Below, in pieces: positions 1 through 7,966 of a DNA stretch of 64,000 nucleotides. Position 1 is the stretch's first letter; the number at the start of each line of letters is the position of its first letter. Origin of the DNA: Blautia luti (GTDB lineage Bacteria; Bacillota; Clostridia; Lachnospirales; Lachnospiraceae); the NCBI RefSeq assembly GCF_033096465.1, contig NZ_AP028156.1, positions 1,816,501 to 1,880,500 on the forward strand. The letters run 5' to 3'. The notes beneath the pieces were generated by a model. That model saw only the letters and a list, made by a program, of their open reading frames with translations. It was not told where the DNA came from and did no database searches. Both the position numbers and the translations under genes were made by a program.

Positions 1-1623
1 ATGTGCCACATTGTTGCGCATGTTAAATCCAAATTTTGAACAGAAAATCGTATTTAAAGCAAATATAAGGTCTTCATCCAGGCTTTCTTTTACTCCTTCC
101 AATTCTAAGACAGCGTGCATTGGTTTTACTTCTTCAATCCCTTCTTCATTCATGTTGTAAACAGGTTCTCCACATTCCACTGCCAGATATCTTACTGCAT
201 TTTCTATCTGTGGAATCAGGATACTTAGCGCCGTCAAAAAATCTCCTGAAAAGCCAAACATAAGACCCTTGGTATACGATTCTTTTCTCCCCTCCGGAAT
301 CGCACAACTTACATCTACAATCTTTTTTACATCACTCTCTTCGATCACAAATCTGGAACGAATATATTCAAACGTATTTCTCACCAGAATCTGTGCAAAA
401 TAATCCATCTCCATGGCTGCTGTCCGCTCCATATTATCCTTAAGCGCACCTTCATCGATTGTTCCATCAGGCTTTTTCACAGGCCTGCTTTTAGCAATTA
501 ATTTTCCTCCTTTTCCAAGGATTGCCGCTGGAAATATCGTGTTCAGGATCCCAGTCCTATTTAATACTTGATTCTTTACCTTTTCTCTTACCGGAATCGG
601 AAGAAATGAAGCAAAATAACATAATGCCTCTTCTTTATCAAGATCTTCCAGTTGGCGGAACAGTTCTTTTACAATGCCGCTGGCATCCTGTTTATCACTC
701 CATACCATCATCTCCGAAAGGGAAGCTTCTTCTATCTGTGCTATTTCCTGCAACAGTGCCTTTCTTTCTTCTTCTGTACCCTGTATGGTCTTTAACAACT
801 GAATAACCTCTTTCAAATAGTGAATCTTTCTCATTAAATTTCCTTTAGAAGAGGCCCCGGCATATTCAGCCTCCATCCGGACAGCCTGAATCTTACGTCT
901 TCGTATCGCAATCAGTTTAGGTTCAGTAATACACTTTTTCTTCTGCCAGTTATTTTTTCTGCAATAGAGTTCTTCCAACAGATCACAAAACTTACCAATG
1001 AGCGGTGCATCGCAGCTATTGTCATCGTAGGTTTTCAAGATATTTTCCACATAAGGGATCAGATATCCTGTATCCACTTTTTCCTCCATGGCAGTTTTTA
1101 TCAAATATCCAATTTTTGCATGGCTGCTGTTATCATACTCTTCTAATACTTTTATCAGCAGATTCTTTCGCACCTCTTCATTGATTTCCTTGCTTCGGAT
1201 TTTTTTAGAGATAAACAAGATCCGGTTTATAGCCATGATATGATCTGCAAATGCACCGGTGTTCTTCAAGTGTTCGCAATAAGCCGTTTCTGCTATTTTA
1301 GCATTTGAGAAATCATTTTCCACAACCCATAAAAAATCCGATATCTTTGCCTTGTTGATCGGTGCGATGGGATAGCTTCGGATTTCCTCCAACAATGCCT
1401 GATACTCTTCTCTATTTATATCTTTCCGATTCCAAATGCTGCGGGCATAGGAAAATGGTACGTCTTTAGGCGTATCGATCCATCGTTCCACAATAATATC
1501 CACCAGAAGATTCCTGAATTCCCCATCCATCGGTCCGCAGAAATCTGTCAGTGCTTTCTCTGCCGTTTGAAAATTAGGTTCTTTTAAAATCTCTGCGATC
1601 TGTTCTGCCATTTTTTCTGCCAT
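1..1623 (-). CDS. DUF4209-like protein, 3' end cut by window edge
   Basis: An open frame of 541 codons runs from an ATG at 1623 to the window edge without a stop, so the C-terminus is missing. GGAGG lies 7 nt before the ATG. The protein begins MAEKMAEQIAEILKEP, is mostly helical and soluble, and has no signal peptide or membrane segment. The last visible residues, MRNNVAH, fit the RNxxxHG motif at the end of DUF4209 (HEPN-like) proteins, and the preceding 150 residues have that family's look. Members are often found near defence or stress genes; their function is not settled. The family call rests on recall of the C-terminal motif only. The hairpin at 1688-1713 separates it from the lipoprotein gene upstream. 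Confidence 0.8.
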   Translation of the reverse strand, partial: MAEKMAEQIAEILKEPNFQTAEKALTDFCGPMDGEFRNLLVDIIVERWIDTPKDVPFSYARSIWNRKDINREEYQALLEEIRSYPIAPINKAKISDFLWVVENDFSNAKIAETAYCEHLKNTGAFADHIMAINRILFISKKIRSKEINEEVRKNLLIKVLEEYDNSSHAKIGYLIKTAMEEKVDTGYLIPYVENILKTYDDNSCDAPLIGKFCDLLEELYCRKNNWQKKKCITEPKLIAIRRRKIQAVRMEAEYAGASSKGNLMRKIHYLKEVIQLLKTIQGTEEERKALLQEIAQIEEASLSEMMVWSDKQDASGIVKELFRQLEDLDKEEALCYFASFLPIPVREKVKNQVLNRTGILNTIFPAAILGKGGKLIAKSRPVKKPDGTIDEGALKDNMERTAAMEMDYFAQILVRNTFEYIRSRFVIEESDVKKIVDVSCAIPEGRKESYTKGLMFGFSGDFLTALSILIPQIENAVRYLAVECGEPVYNMNEEGIEEVKPMHAVLELEGVKESLDEDLIFALNTIFCSKFGFNMRNNVAH

Positions 1624-1687
1624 ACATATTCCTCCAACCTTTTTCTATAGGAAAAGTATAACGTATTTTTCTTTTTCCTGTAAAGCA

Positions 1688-1713
1688 GAAAGACCTGAAA
1701 TTCCAGGTCTTTC
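1688..1713 (-). terminator. Hairpin after lipoprotein gene
   Basis: Perfect 10-bp arms (GAAAGACCTG and its complement) enclose a 6-nt loop. On the minus strand the hairpin is followed by a short T-rich run. It sits 34 bp past the stop of the 1747-3129 lipoprotein gene and before the DUF4209-like gene, so it probably ends the lipoprotein transcript. Confidence 0.6.
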
Positions 1714-1746
1714 GGTCATCATTGATTAGAAATTGAAATTCACACT

Positions 1747-3129
1747 CTATTTTACATCCTTGGAACCCATAGAAGCCGCCCATCCAGCCTGAATCCTTTG
1801 TATTACGCTTCCATCCCGTGCATCGATCGTAAGGAGTGGAACACCTGCATCATCCATCGTCACGTCTCCTATGACCGGTCCATCATCCCCATTTCCGTAC
1901 TCATACTCTGGCTCTTTGGATGTCCAGGTTCCATAAAAATCCCACACCGGGATCAGGACTGCTTCGGTATCGCTGCCTTCACTGTCTGGCATGCACATAT
2001 AACCTAGCTGTACCTTTGTTATGGTTATCTCCGCACTCTGTGCATCAATGGACGGATAACGGTAGTGGCTTCCTCCATCGACAGAGATCAGACGATTCTT
2101 GTCTTCTGTCATGACCTGCAAAGTGATCGTTTTTTCAAAGATATCCTTGACCTCATCAAAAGGAAGTAGGAACAGCCTTTCATCGGAAGCATTCGATGCT
2201 TCTATGGGATTTCGGTGCAGAAAACTCTGAAGTGTCCCACTGCAAAAGTCCATCGTCAGTACTTCATTTTCCCATCCTTCAGACTGTCCTTCATGAAGTG
2301 TTCCATCTTCGTTTTCCCATTCAAGAGCCTGCTCATTAACAGGCAGAGAGGTTTCCCTCACATAATTAACCGGAACCCCGTCTATCATCCGTTCAAAAAT
2401 GAAATCATCTTTTTCCAAGGTAGTGCTTCCTTCAGTAAGTGCTTTTGAGGAACTTTCAAATATCTCCCAGTTTCCGGACACAAGACCTGAAACCTTCTCC
2501 TTTGCTTCCTTTTCAGATACTTTCCCGCTTCCTGCCTTTATATAATTTTGAAAGCGTTCTTCCCTTTCTTTTTTCTCACTCGATTCCAGGGTCATGTCTC
2601 CACAATCGTCAAAGATAAACTTCGCTATCCCAAATCCGAGTTCCTCCACATCCGATACCTGCTCACTCTGTGTATAAGAATACCGATAGGTCAGTCCATC
2701 TACTTTATATGTCCCCGCCTGTTCGTTCTCATTCTTCTCTTCCTGCATGGGCTGTCCTTTTCCGAATGTGTCTTTTATTTTATTCTGTTCTTCTTCAGGA
2801 ATCGCCACCCTTTTTACTTTTTTTAAACAGATTGCATCTACATCCGGGACTTTTACCGGTGCATCCGCTGTCAGGGTAAAATTCATCGGGGTTTCTTTAT
2901 CCTCCCGGTCCGCTGATCTTAGATCTGCTTGGATCGTTGTCTGGTATGTTTCCGGTGCCTGTACCTGTTCGGCAACGGTTTTCTGAACTGTCTCCTTTTT
3001 CTCTTCTTTTTTCTGTTCTGTCTGATCCTTTTCTTCCACAACAGCAGACTGGACAACACGGTCACATCCGGATAATGTCAAAAGATTCATACACAGAACG
3101 GCTCCCATAAACATTTTTATTTTCTTCAT
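1747..3129 (-). CDS. DUF6034-like lipoprotein
   Basis: Predicted 460-residue surface lipoprotein. The N-terminus is a lipoprotein signal peptide with lipobox LSGC (lipidated Cys22), followed by a Glu/Lys/Gln-rich linker. The start is the ATG at 3129, preceded by AAAGGAAAGGAT; the frame stays open upstream, but that would bury the signal peptide. The C-terminal part contains LIPVWDFYGT and LTIDARDGSVI, both matched in the lipoprotein at 60544-62028 (LIPVWDFFGS, LTINAVDGSII). The two are therefore paralogues, probably of family DUF6034. Both sit directly after a kinase gene, which suggests a role in the input or output of that two-component system. Here a terminator at 3158-3194 lies between kinase and lipoprotein, so it may be expressed less than, or separately from, the kinase. 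Confidence 0.85.
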   Translation of the reverse strand: MKKIKMFMGAVLCMNLLTLSGCDRVVQSAVVEEKDQTEQKKEEKKETVQKTVAEQVQAPETYQTTIQADLRSADREDKETPMNFTLTADAPVKVPDVDAICLKKVKRVAIPEEEQNKIKDTFGKGQPMQEEKNENEQAGTYKVDGLTYRYSYTQSEQVSDVEELGFGIAKFIFDDCGDMTLESSEKKEREERFQNYIKAGSGKVSEKEAKEKVSGLVSGNWEIFESSSKALTEGSTTLEKDDFIFERMIDGVPVNYVRETSLPVNEQALEWENEDGTLHEGQSEGWENEVLTMDFCSGTLQSFLHRNPIEASNASDERLFLLPFDEVKDIFEKTITLQVMTEDKNRLISVDGGSHYRYPSIDAQSAEITITKVQLGYMCMPDSEGSDTEAVLIPVWDFYGTWTSKEPEYEYGNGDDGPVIGDVTMDDAGVPLLTIDARDGSVIQRIQAGWAASMGSKDVK

Positions 3130-3157
3130 CCTTTTTCCATCCTTTCCTTTCGGTATT

Positions 3158-3194
3158 AAAAAAGGTACCCTCTTCTTATGAGAAAAGAGTACCA
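3158..3194 (-). terminator. Terminator between kinase and lipoprotein genes
   Basis: On the minus strand a stem opening with GGTAC and closing with GTACC, with A/T-rich pairs inside, runs straight into TTTTTT. It lies 45 bp after the kinase stop and about 30 bp before the lipoprotein start, so it is an intrinsic terminator or partial read-through element inside the three-gene set. Confidence 0.75.
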
Positions 3195-3239
3195 TATTGC
3201 TTTGCCGATGTATTCATCAAGATGTAAACAAATTGTAAA

Positions 3240-4499
3240 TCAGAAGATGGCTCTTACCGTGGTCCCCTCTCTCTGTCTGCTTTCGATTTTCAAGCATCCG
3301 CCATGGATTTCAGCCACCTTCACACAGAGTGCCAGCCCAAGTCCGGATCCGCCTTCTTTTCGGCTTCGTGATTTGTCCACCATATAGAATGCATCTGTGA
3401 TCTTTCCCAGTTCTTCCTCCGGGATCCCCATTCCGGTATCCGACACCTCAAAGATCTTTTTTCCAGCTTTCTCATAAGCCTTTACCCAAATGCTTCCACC
3501 GGCATCCGTAGCCTTTAGGGCATTGTCGATCAGGTTTATCAGAAGGCTTTCCATCAAGGCCGGATCTATTTTCATGGAAAAGGCTTCACATTCCATCTTG
3601 AGGTGCACCGCTTTCTTTTCTGCCTGTTCTTTTTCCATGTCTATGACATGGTTTAAAAGGTCACCTGCCATGGTCATTTCCATCTGTATGGCATGGTTCT
3701 GATAAAGCCCCAGCATCTGCAGCATCTTCCCAGAAAGAGCCTCCAGGCGTTTTCCCTCCCGGTTGATATGTTCCAGTGCCCGGTCTTTCTGTTCATCTTT
3801 CAGCTTTACATGGCGCAGGGTATCCGAATACCCGATAATGGACGTTAACGGGGTACGCATTTCATGGGAAAGTGCCCCCATGAGTAGCTCCTGTTTCTCT
3901 GCCACTTCCTGTAGCTTCTCCATCTGTTCCACAGTTCTTCGCATCATCATATAAATAAAAAGGCCGGCGATCAGGAACACAGCCAGATAAATTCCCAAAA
4001 ACCAGACAGCGGTCTGTCTCAGCTCTGCAAAAAGCCCTGTGACTTCCCGGACAGAGAGGACTTCGTATCCTTCCGGTCTGGATAATGGTTCCAGCTGGAG
4101 AAGGAGGTATTTCTGTCCCAGTTTCTGTATCTTGTAGGCATACGGATCTCCTTCATCTTTTAAGCCTAAGTTTTCGAGCCCCACCACTTTATAATCTGTC
4201 AGGTTTTCAATGACGGCATTGCTTTTTCGGTCGATCAGGGCCATGCCTTCCCCACAGCATCGCTGGAACTGAAAGCCCATATAAGCCTGCTTTCCAGTCT
4301 CGGACATCTGCTCATATTTGCTGTTATCCCAAAATTGTTCCAGGAGTATCTTGCCATTTCCCAGCTGTCTTCCGTAGGTCTCTGCAGCATTATTGAGGCT
4401 TCGTTTTCCTGTGATATAAAGACTTAGCGTTCCCACTGGGATCAGGGCACATAATAGCGTTACCAGCATAAGAAGTACCGTTCGTTTCCACAGCTTCAT
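3240..4499 (-). CDS. Membrane sensor histidine kinase
   Basis: 419-residue kinase with two membrane segments (about 8-30 and 164-186) around an extracytoplasmic sensor region of about 130 residues. No clear HAMP domain follows TM2. The HisKA box has SHEMRTP with phospho-acceptor His212. The ATPase domain shows an N box (LINLIDNALKA), a G1 box (DTGMGIP) and a G2 box (GGSGLGLAL). The motif YMVDKSRSR also occurs in the kinase at 62128-63549, which marks the two as related. The gene starts 2 nt after the stop of the response regulator at 4502-5161, its probable partner. The signal is unknown; the linked lipoprotein may take part in sensing. Confidence 0.93.
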   Translation of the reverse strand: MKLWKRTVLLMLVTLLCALIPVGTLSLYITGKRSLNNAAETYGRQLGNGKILLEQFWDNSKYEQMSETGKQAYMGFQFQRCCGEGMALIDRKSNAVIENLTDYKVVGLENLGLKDEGDPYAYKIQKLGQKYLLLQLEPLSRPEGYEVLSVREVTGLFAELRQTAVWFLGIYLAVFLIAGLFIYMMMRRTVEQMEKLQEVAEKQELLMGALSHEMRTPLTSIIGYSDTLRHVKLKDEQKDRALEHINREGKRLEALSGKMLQMLGLYQNHAIQMEMTMAGDLLNHVIDMEKEQAEKKAVHLKMECEAFSMKIDPALMESLLINLIDNALKATDAGGSIWVKAYEKAGKKIFEVSDTGMGIPEEELGKITDAFYMVDKSRSRKEGGSGLGLALCVKVAEIHGGCLKIESRQREGTTVRAIF

Positions 4500-4501
4500 C
4501 C

Positions 4502-5161
4502 TTATTCCTCCAGACGGTATCCAAGTTTCGGGATCGTCCTGATCTCATCATAAAGTTCCAGCTTTTTTCTGAGCTGTCCGATATGGACATCCACCGTCCT
4601 GCTTTCTCCCAGGTAGTTTTCTCCCCAGACCCGTTTTAACAGTTCTTCCCTTCCAAGCGCAATGTTCTTATTTTGCAGGAGCAGCACAAAGAGGTCATAT
4701 TCCATTGGCTTTAGGCTTACCGGAAGCCCGTCTTTGTAGACCTGATGGCTTTGCATGTCCACCAGGATGTTCCGGACCGTTAAGACTTTCTTGGCCCGTC
4801 CCGTCCTCTCCAGCACCTTCTCAATGCGTACCAGAAGTTCCAGCATCTCAAAAGGTTTTACCATATAATCTTCCGCACCCAGCTTTAATCCCTTCACCTT
4901 GGAAGCCACATCATCCTTTGCAGTCAGGTAGAGCACCGGAAGCTCCTTCTTTTTAAAATCCTCCATCAATGCAAACCCGTCTTTTCCCGGCAGCATGATA
5001 TCCACTACTGCCAGGTCCGCGTCCTCCTGCCATAAGAGCAGCCTCTGGGCTTCTTCCCCATCATACGCTGCCACAGTCTCATACCCTGCTGCCTCCAGGT
5101 TCATGCACAGCAATTCTGAAATTGCACGGTCATCTTCTATCACCAAAATTTTATTTTTCAT
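4502..5161 (-). CDS. OmpR/PhoB-family response regulator
   Basis: 219-residue regulator with an N-terminal receiver domain (acidic pair in VIEDD, phospho-Asp54 in VVDIMLPG, Lys102 in VKPFE) and a C-terminal winged helix ending in RTIPKLGYRLEE, typical of the OmpR family. The start at 5161 is preferred over the upstream in-frame ATG because GAGGTGG lies 8 nt before it and the receiver fold begins there (MKNKILVIEDD). It is cotranscribed with the kinase at 3240-4499. Its receiver and DNA-binding domain closely resemble the partial regulator at 63546-64000. The 170 bp upstream hold its promoter region; I see no clear operator there. Confidence 0.95.
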   Translation of the reverse strand: MKNKILVIEDDRAISELLCMNLEAAGYETVAAYDGEEAQRLLLWQEDADLAVVDIMLPGKDGFALMEDFKKKELPVLYLTAKDDVASKVKGLKLGAEDYMVKPFEMLELLVRIEKVLERTGRAKKVLTVRNILVDMQSHQVYKDGLPVSLKPMEYDLFVLLLQNKNIALGREELLKRVWGENYLGESRTVDVHIGQLRKKLELYDEIRTIPKLGYRLEE

Positions 5162-5331
5162 TCCCGTTGCCACCTCTAACGCTTTTCTATAGTATAGTTT
5201 TTTATATCCCAAGTCTACATTGCATTTGTTCTTGTTTTCTCATCATTTATACGCATCAGGGCACGATAATGTGACCAGCTCAATTCAGGGCACAGTGTGT
5301 CTCGAATTAGAAAAGTACAATAAAACTGAAA

Positions 5332-6126
5332 TTATAGATTTTTGTCCCTTTTCTTTTTTGCCATTACGAATCCAAACATTAAAATCAAGTTCATAAACAG
5401 TACAACTATGCTACCTTCAATTTTACAGCTGCCACCCGACAAAATTGAATTTCCACTAATTACCATGTTGAACAAATGCGGATAATCTTCTGCTAATGAT
5501 ACTCCACCCAAAATAATTGCACCAACTCCATTCCATAAAAAATGGATTACAATCGGAGCAACTAAGGATTCCGTGTATTCCAAAACTGCCGTCACGAAAA
5601 GACTCATCGTTATAACATTTAGTACAGGAAGTATTCCTGCCTCAAAAGCCCCACCATGTGCAAATGTAAATAATCCGGTAGATATAAGGACAGCGACAAC
5701 TATGTTGTAATTATTTTTTATCATCTGATATAAGTAACCACGAACTAACACTTCCTGCATAACGCTATTGATAAAAGCTGAAAATAACCATAACCAAAGC
5801 ATAGAAATTTGGTTTCTGCCATTAATATGTATGACCCCTGTTAAAGATAATATTACAACAGATACTCCTAACCAAATAGCTCCTGTGATACACCCAAATA
5901 CGATATTATAAACAGGTTTTCCAGTCAGATGTAATCGTATGTTTCTTTTATCTATTAACCAGAAAATAATTGTAAAACCAATAACTGACAATAATGGAAT
6001 CAATTCTGCCCAAAATCTCCAGACTGCCGCACTTTTTGTATCTGGTATAGGCAAAATTGAAACACATATAGCCCAGCCTACAAAAAAGGCAAACGTTTTT
6101 AATGATACCAATACTAATTTCTTCAT
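5332..6126 (-). CDS. CPBP-family intramembrane metalloprotease
   Basis: 264-residue polytopic membrane protein with about seven hydrophobic segments. It carries the three CPBP (Abi/Rce1-like) motifs: QEVLVRG (family form EExxxR, here with Gln for the first Glu), FTFAHGG (FxxxH) and HFLWN. Members cleave or sequester small peptides and are common beside bacteriocin or regulatory genes. GAGGA lies 9 nt before the ATG. It stands between a two-component system and an AAA ATPase on the same strand, with about 70 bp gaps; no substrate peptide gene is visible beside it. The altered first Glu could affect catalysis, since that residue is expected to activate water. Confidence 0.88.
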   Translation of the reverse strand: MKKLVLVSLKTFAFFVGWAICVSILPIPDTKSAAVWRFWAELIPLLSVIGFTIIFWLIDKRNIRLHLTGKPVYNIVFGCITGAIWLGVSVVILSLTGVIHINGRNQISMLWLWLFSAFINSVMQEVLVRGYLYQMIKNNYNIVVAVLISTGLFTFAHGGAFEAGILPVLNVITMSLFVTAVLEYTESLVAPIVIHFLWNGVGAIILGGVSLAEDYPHLFNMVISGNSILSGGSCKIEGSIVVLFMNLILMFGFVMAKKKRDKNL

Positions 6127-6195
6127 GTAATATTTTCCTCTACAATCCAGATTTTCTTAATTTCACAAACTTGAATCCGTCGATTCCTTTATTAT

Positions 6196-6912
6196 CTAAT
6201 CTGTTAGCAATTTATCCAACAGCATCTGCCTGTTGTTTATGAACATTTCTGTTATCCGATAGCTCTCTGTTTCTTCATATTCGCATAAATGTATTCGTCC
6301 ATCATCAAAACAATAGATATCTGCATCAGGTATTCCTAACAAAATTGGCGAATGCGTAACTATAATAAACTGTGCTCCCTCTTTTGCACAACTATATATT
6401 TGCATCAACAATGTAAGCTGTCTCTGTGGGGATAATGCAGCTTCAGGTTCGTCAAAAAGATACAAGCCATTTGGACGCAGATTATTCTGTGCCAATGCGA
6501 GAAAACTCTCTCCATGTGATTTTTCATGATATTTAGCGGAAGGATGTGTGAGATCCGCATATTCTTCTTCCTTCGTTGCAACATTATAAAAACTTTCAGC
6601 CCTAAGAAAATAACCCCACTTTTCCTTCCGATAGCCTTTGGAAATTCTTATCGCATCACACAATTCTGAATGTGTATCATGCGTAGAAAAAACATAATTC
6701 TTTGTTCCACCCTCCGGATTAAAACCATGTGCTACAGCAAGTGCCTCCAATAAAGTCGATTTACCACTGCCATTTTCTCCGACAAAAAAGGTAATTGGTT
6801 TATTGAAAACAAGTTTTTCAATCCCTTTAAAAGCCTTAATTCTCTTTAAATAACTATCGTTATCAATTCTATTCCAATCGAATAATACTCCTTGTAAGAA
6901 TTGATCATTCAT
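6196..6912 (-). CDS. RecF/SMC-like AAA family ATPase
   Basis: 238-residue soluble ATPase of the compact ABC/SMC-like AAA class. It has a Walker A at residues 45-52 (GENGSGKS), a signature-like SHGESFLAL, a Walker B LYLFDEPEAALSP and a switch His in IIVTHSP. Full length for this family, with no coiled coil. Such proteins occur alone or beside nuclease or protease partners; some belong to defence systems, others have housekeeping roles, and the sequence does not decide between them. Neighbours are the CPBP protease downstream and a small one-segment membrane protein upstream. Start ATG 6912 follows AGGTG. Confidence 0.88.
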   Translation of the reverse strand: MNDQFLQGVLFDWNRIDNDSYLKRIKAFKGIEKLVFNKPITFFVGENGSGKSTLLEALAVAHGFNPEGGTKNYVFSTHDTHSELCDAIRISKGYRKEKWGYFLRAESFYNVATKEEEYADLTHPSAKYHEKSHGESFLALAQNNLRPNGLYLFDEPEAALSPQRQLTLLMQIYSCAKEGAQFIIVTHSPILLGIPDADIYCFDDGRIHLCEYEETESYRITEMFINNRQMLLDKLLTD

Positions 6913-6945
6913 CTAATCACCTGCCTGTAAAAAACACTTTCTAAT

Positions 6946-7203
6946 CTACCTTTTCTTGCTCTTTGGACAAGAAGCATCATTCGCTCTAAGTAGCTCGGTC
7001 AACTGGAATTTATCTTCTAACTCAAATCCGAGTTCTTTCAATTCTTTTTCGTTTCTGACATCTTCTTCCGTTTTCTTTCCAGTAATGGCACTGTAGGCTT
7101 CTTTGATTCCATTTTTCACTGCCCATTTGATGACGAAATACAGCGCAATCAAAATAATAATTGCGGTTCCCCCGCTTAAGCCTAATTCATTCCACATAAT
7201 CAT
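6946..7203 (-). CDS. Small one-segment membrane protein
   Basis: 85-residue protein of unknown function. It has a single hydrophobic segment near the N-terminus (GGTAIIILIALYFVIKW) and a charged cytoplasmic tail rich in Lys/Glu, ending PKSKKR. The start at 7203 is chosen because GGAGG lies 5 nt upstream; an ATG six bases further in (7197) is also possible, while a longer TTG start at 7230 would swallow the ribosome site. It lies 33 bp upstream of the AAA ATPase gene and may be cotranscribed with it. Confidence 0.6.
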   Translation of the reverse strand: MIMWNELGLSGGTAIIILIALYFVIKWAVKNGIKEAYSAITGKKTEEDVRNEKELKELGFELEDKFQLTELLRANDASCPKSKKR

Positions 7204-7260
7204 TAACTCCTCCGATTTCGTGACTTTCAATTTATTTTCAATTTTGCAGGCTGGAATTTA

Positions 7261-7611
7261 TCATTGAATAAAACACATCCATACTCCAACTGCTATAAGC
7301 AATATGCCTGATATTCTTCCTGCGAATTTTGACTTTTGATATCCTAGAAAATTAATTGTTTCAGGAGTTGTAAATGGCAATAAAACAACATCTATACCCA
7401 TTACTACAATCCCAATTCCTATTATAAAGACATTATTGTTAGAAATAATGCCATAAAACATAACTAAGAATCCCAAAATAATGCCTAATGTAAAATACTT
7501 GATTTTATGGCTGTCTTTATCCATCATCTTTTCATAACAATTTTCACATTTACTGTTACAAAATTCAAAATTATCATTGAGTTTTTTGCCACAATATTTG
7601 CATTTTTTCAC
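7261..7611 (-). CDS. Zinc-ribbon membrane protein, GTG start
   Basis: 116-residue protein. The N-terminus carries a zinc-ribbon (CKYCGKKL, then CNSKCENC) and is followed by three hydrophobic segments, giving a cytoplasmic metal-binding head on a small membrane anchor. The start is GTG at 7611 with GGAGG 6 nt upstream. Function unknown. Order and strand suggest it belongs with the genes at 6946 and 6196. Confidence 0.72.
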   Translation of the reverse strand: MKKCKYCGKKLNDNFEFCNSKCENCYEKMMDKDSHKIKYFTLGIILGFLVMFYGIISNNNVFIIGIGIVVMGIDVVLLPFTTPETINFLGYQKSKFAGRISGILLIAVGVWMCFIQ

Positions 7612-7686
7612 ACTCTATTCCTCCATAATTTTCGTTTTGTCACTAACATGATATCATATTTTTTCCTCAATTACATCCACCTAATT

Positions 7687-7860
7687 TTAATACACTGCCA
7701 TTCGTTTTGCTTCTGTAACCAGCATCCTCTTGATCTTCTCCTGCAAGGGTTCCTTTGCATCTTCATCAATCGAATAGATCTCATTTATCTCGATTTTTTT
7801 CGCTTACCGGTCAAAATGGTCAAAGACTTCTTTCCATATCTGGACGGAACATACACACTT
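7687..7860 (-). pseudogene. Possible 3' remnant of an unknown gene
   Basis: One minus-strand frame reads as protein-like sequence (IWKEVFDHFDR, a TAA at 7804-7806, then 38 residues ending TEAKRMAVY and a TAA at 7687-7689). The composition is that of a soluble helical protein tail, but there is no start signal and an internal stop. I do not recognise the family. It fills the otherwise gene-free stretch between the zinc-ribbon gene and the L,D-transpeptidase terminator. Confidence 0.25.
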
Positions 7861-7889
7861 TTCTTCCATGAAAATATTGCTGATAATTA

Positions 7890-7920
7890 TAAAAAAACAG
7901 AAGACCATTTAAGATCTTCC
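7890..7920 (-). terminator. Terminator after L,D-transpeptidase gene
   Basis: Seven-pair stem on the minus strand (GAAGATC against GGTCTTC, one wobble pair), 6-nt loop, followed by TGTTTTTTT. It lies about 47 bp after the stop of the transpeptidase gene. Confidence 0.75.
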
Positions 7921-7966
7921 ATTTTATAAACAAACCTCTATATAAAACTATATATACTGCCCATTT

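Noticed and set aside
7507..7929. A 140-codon plus-strand frame opposite the zinc-ribbon gene
   Set aside because: Its first part is antisense to a well-supported minus-strand gene, it is Phe/His-rich without domain features, and it runs through a minus-strand terminator.
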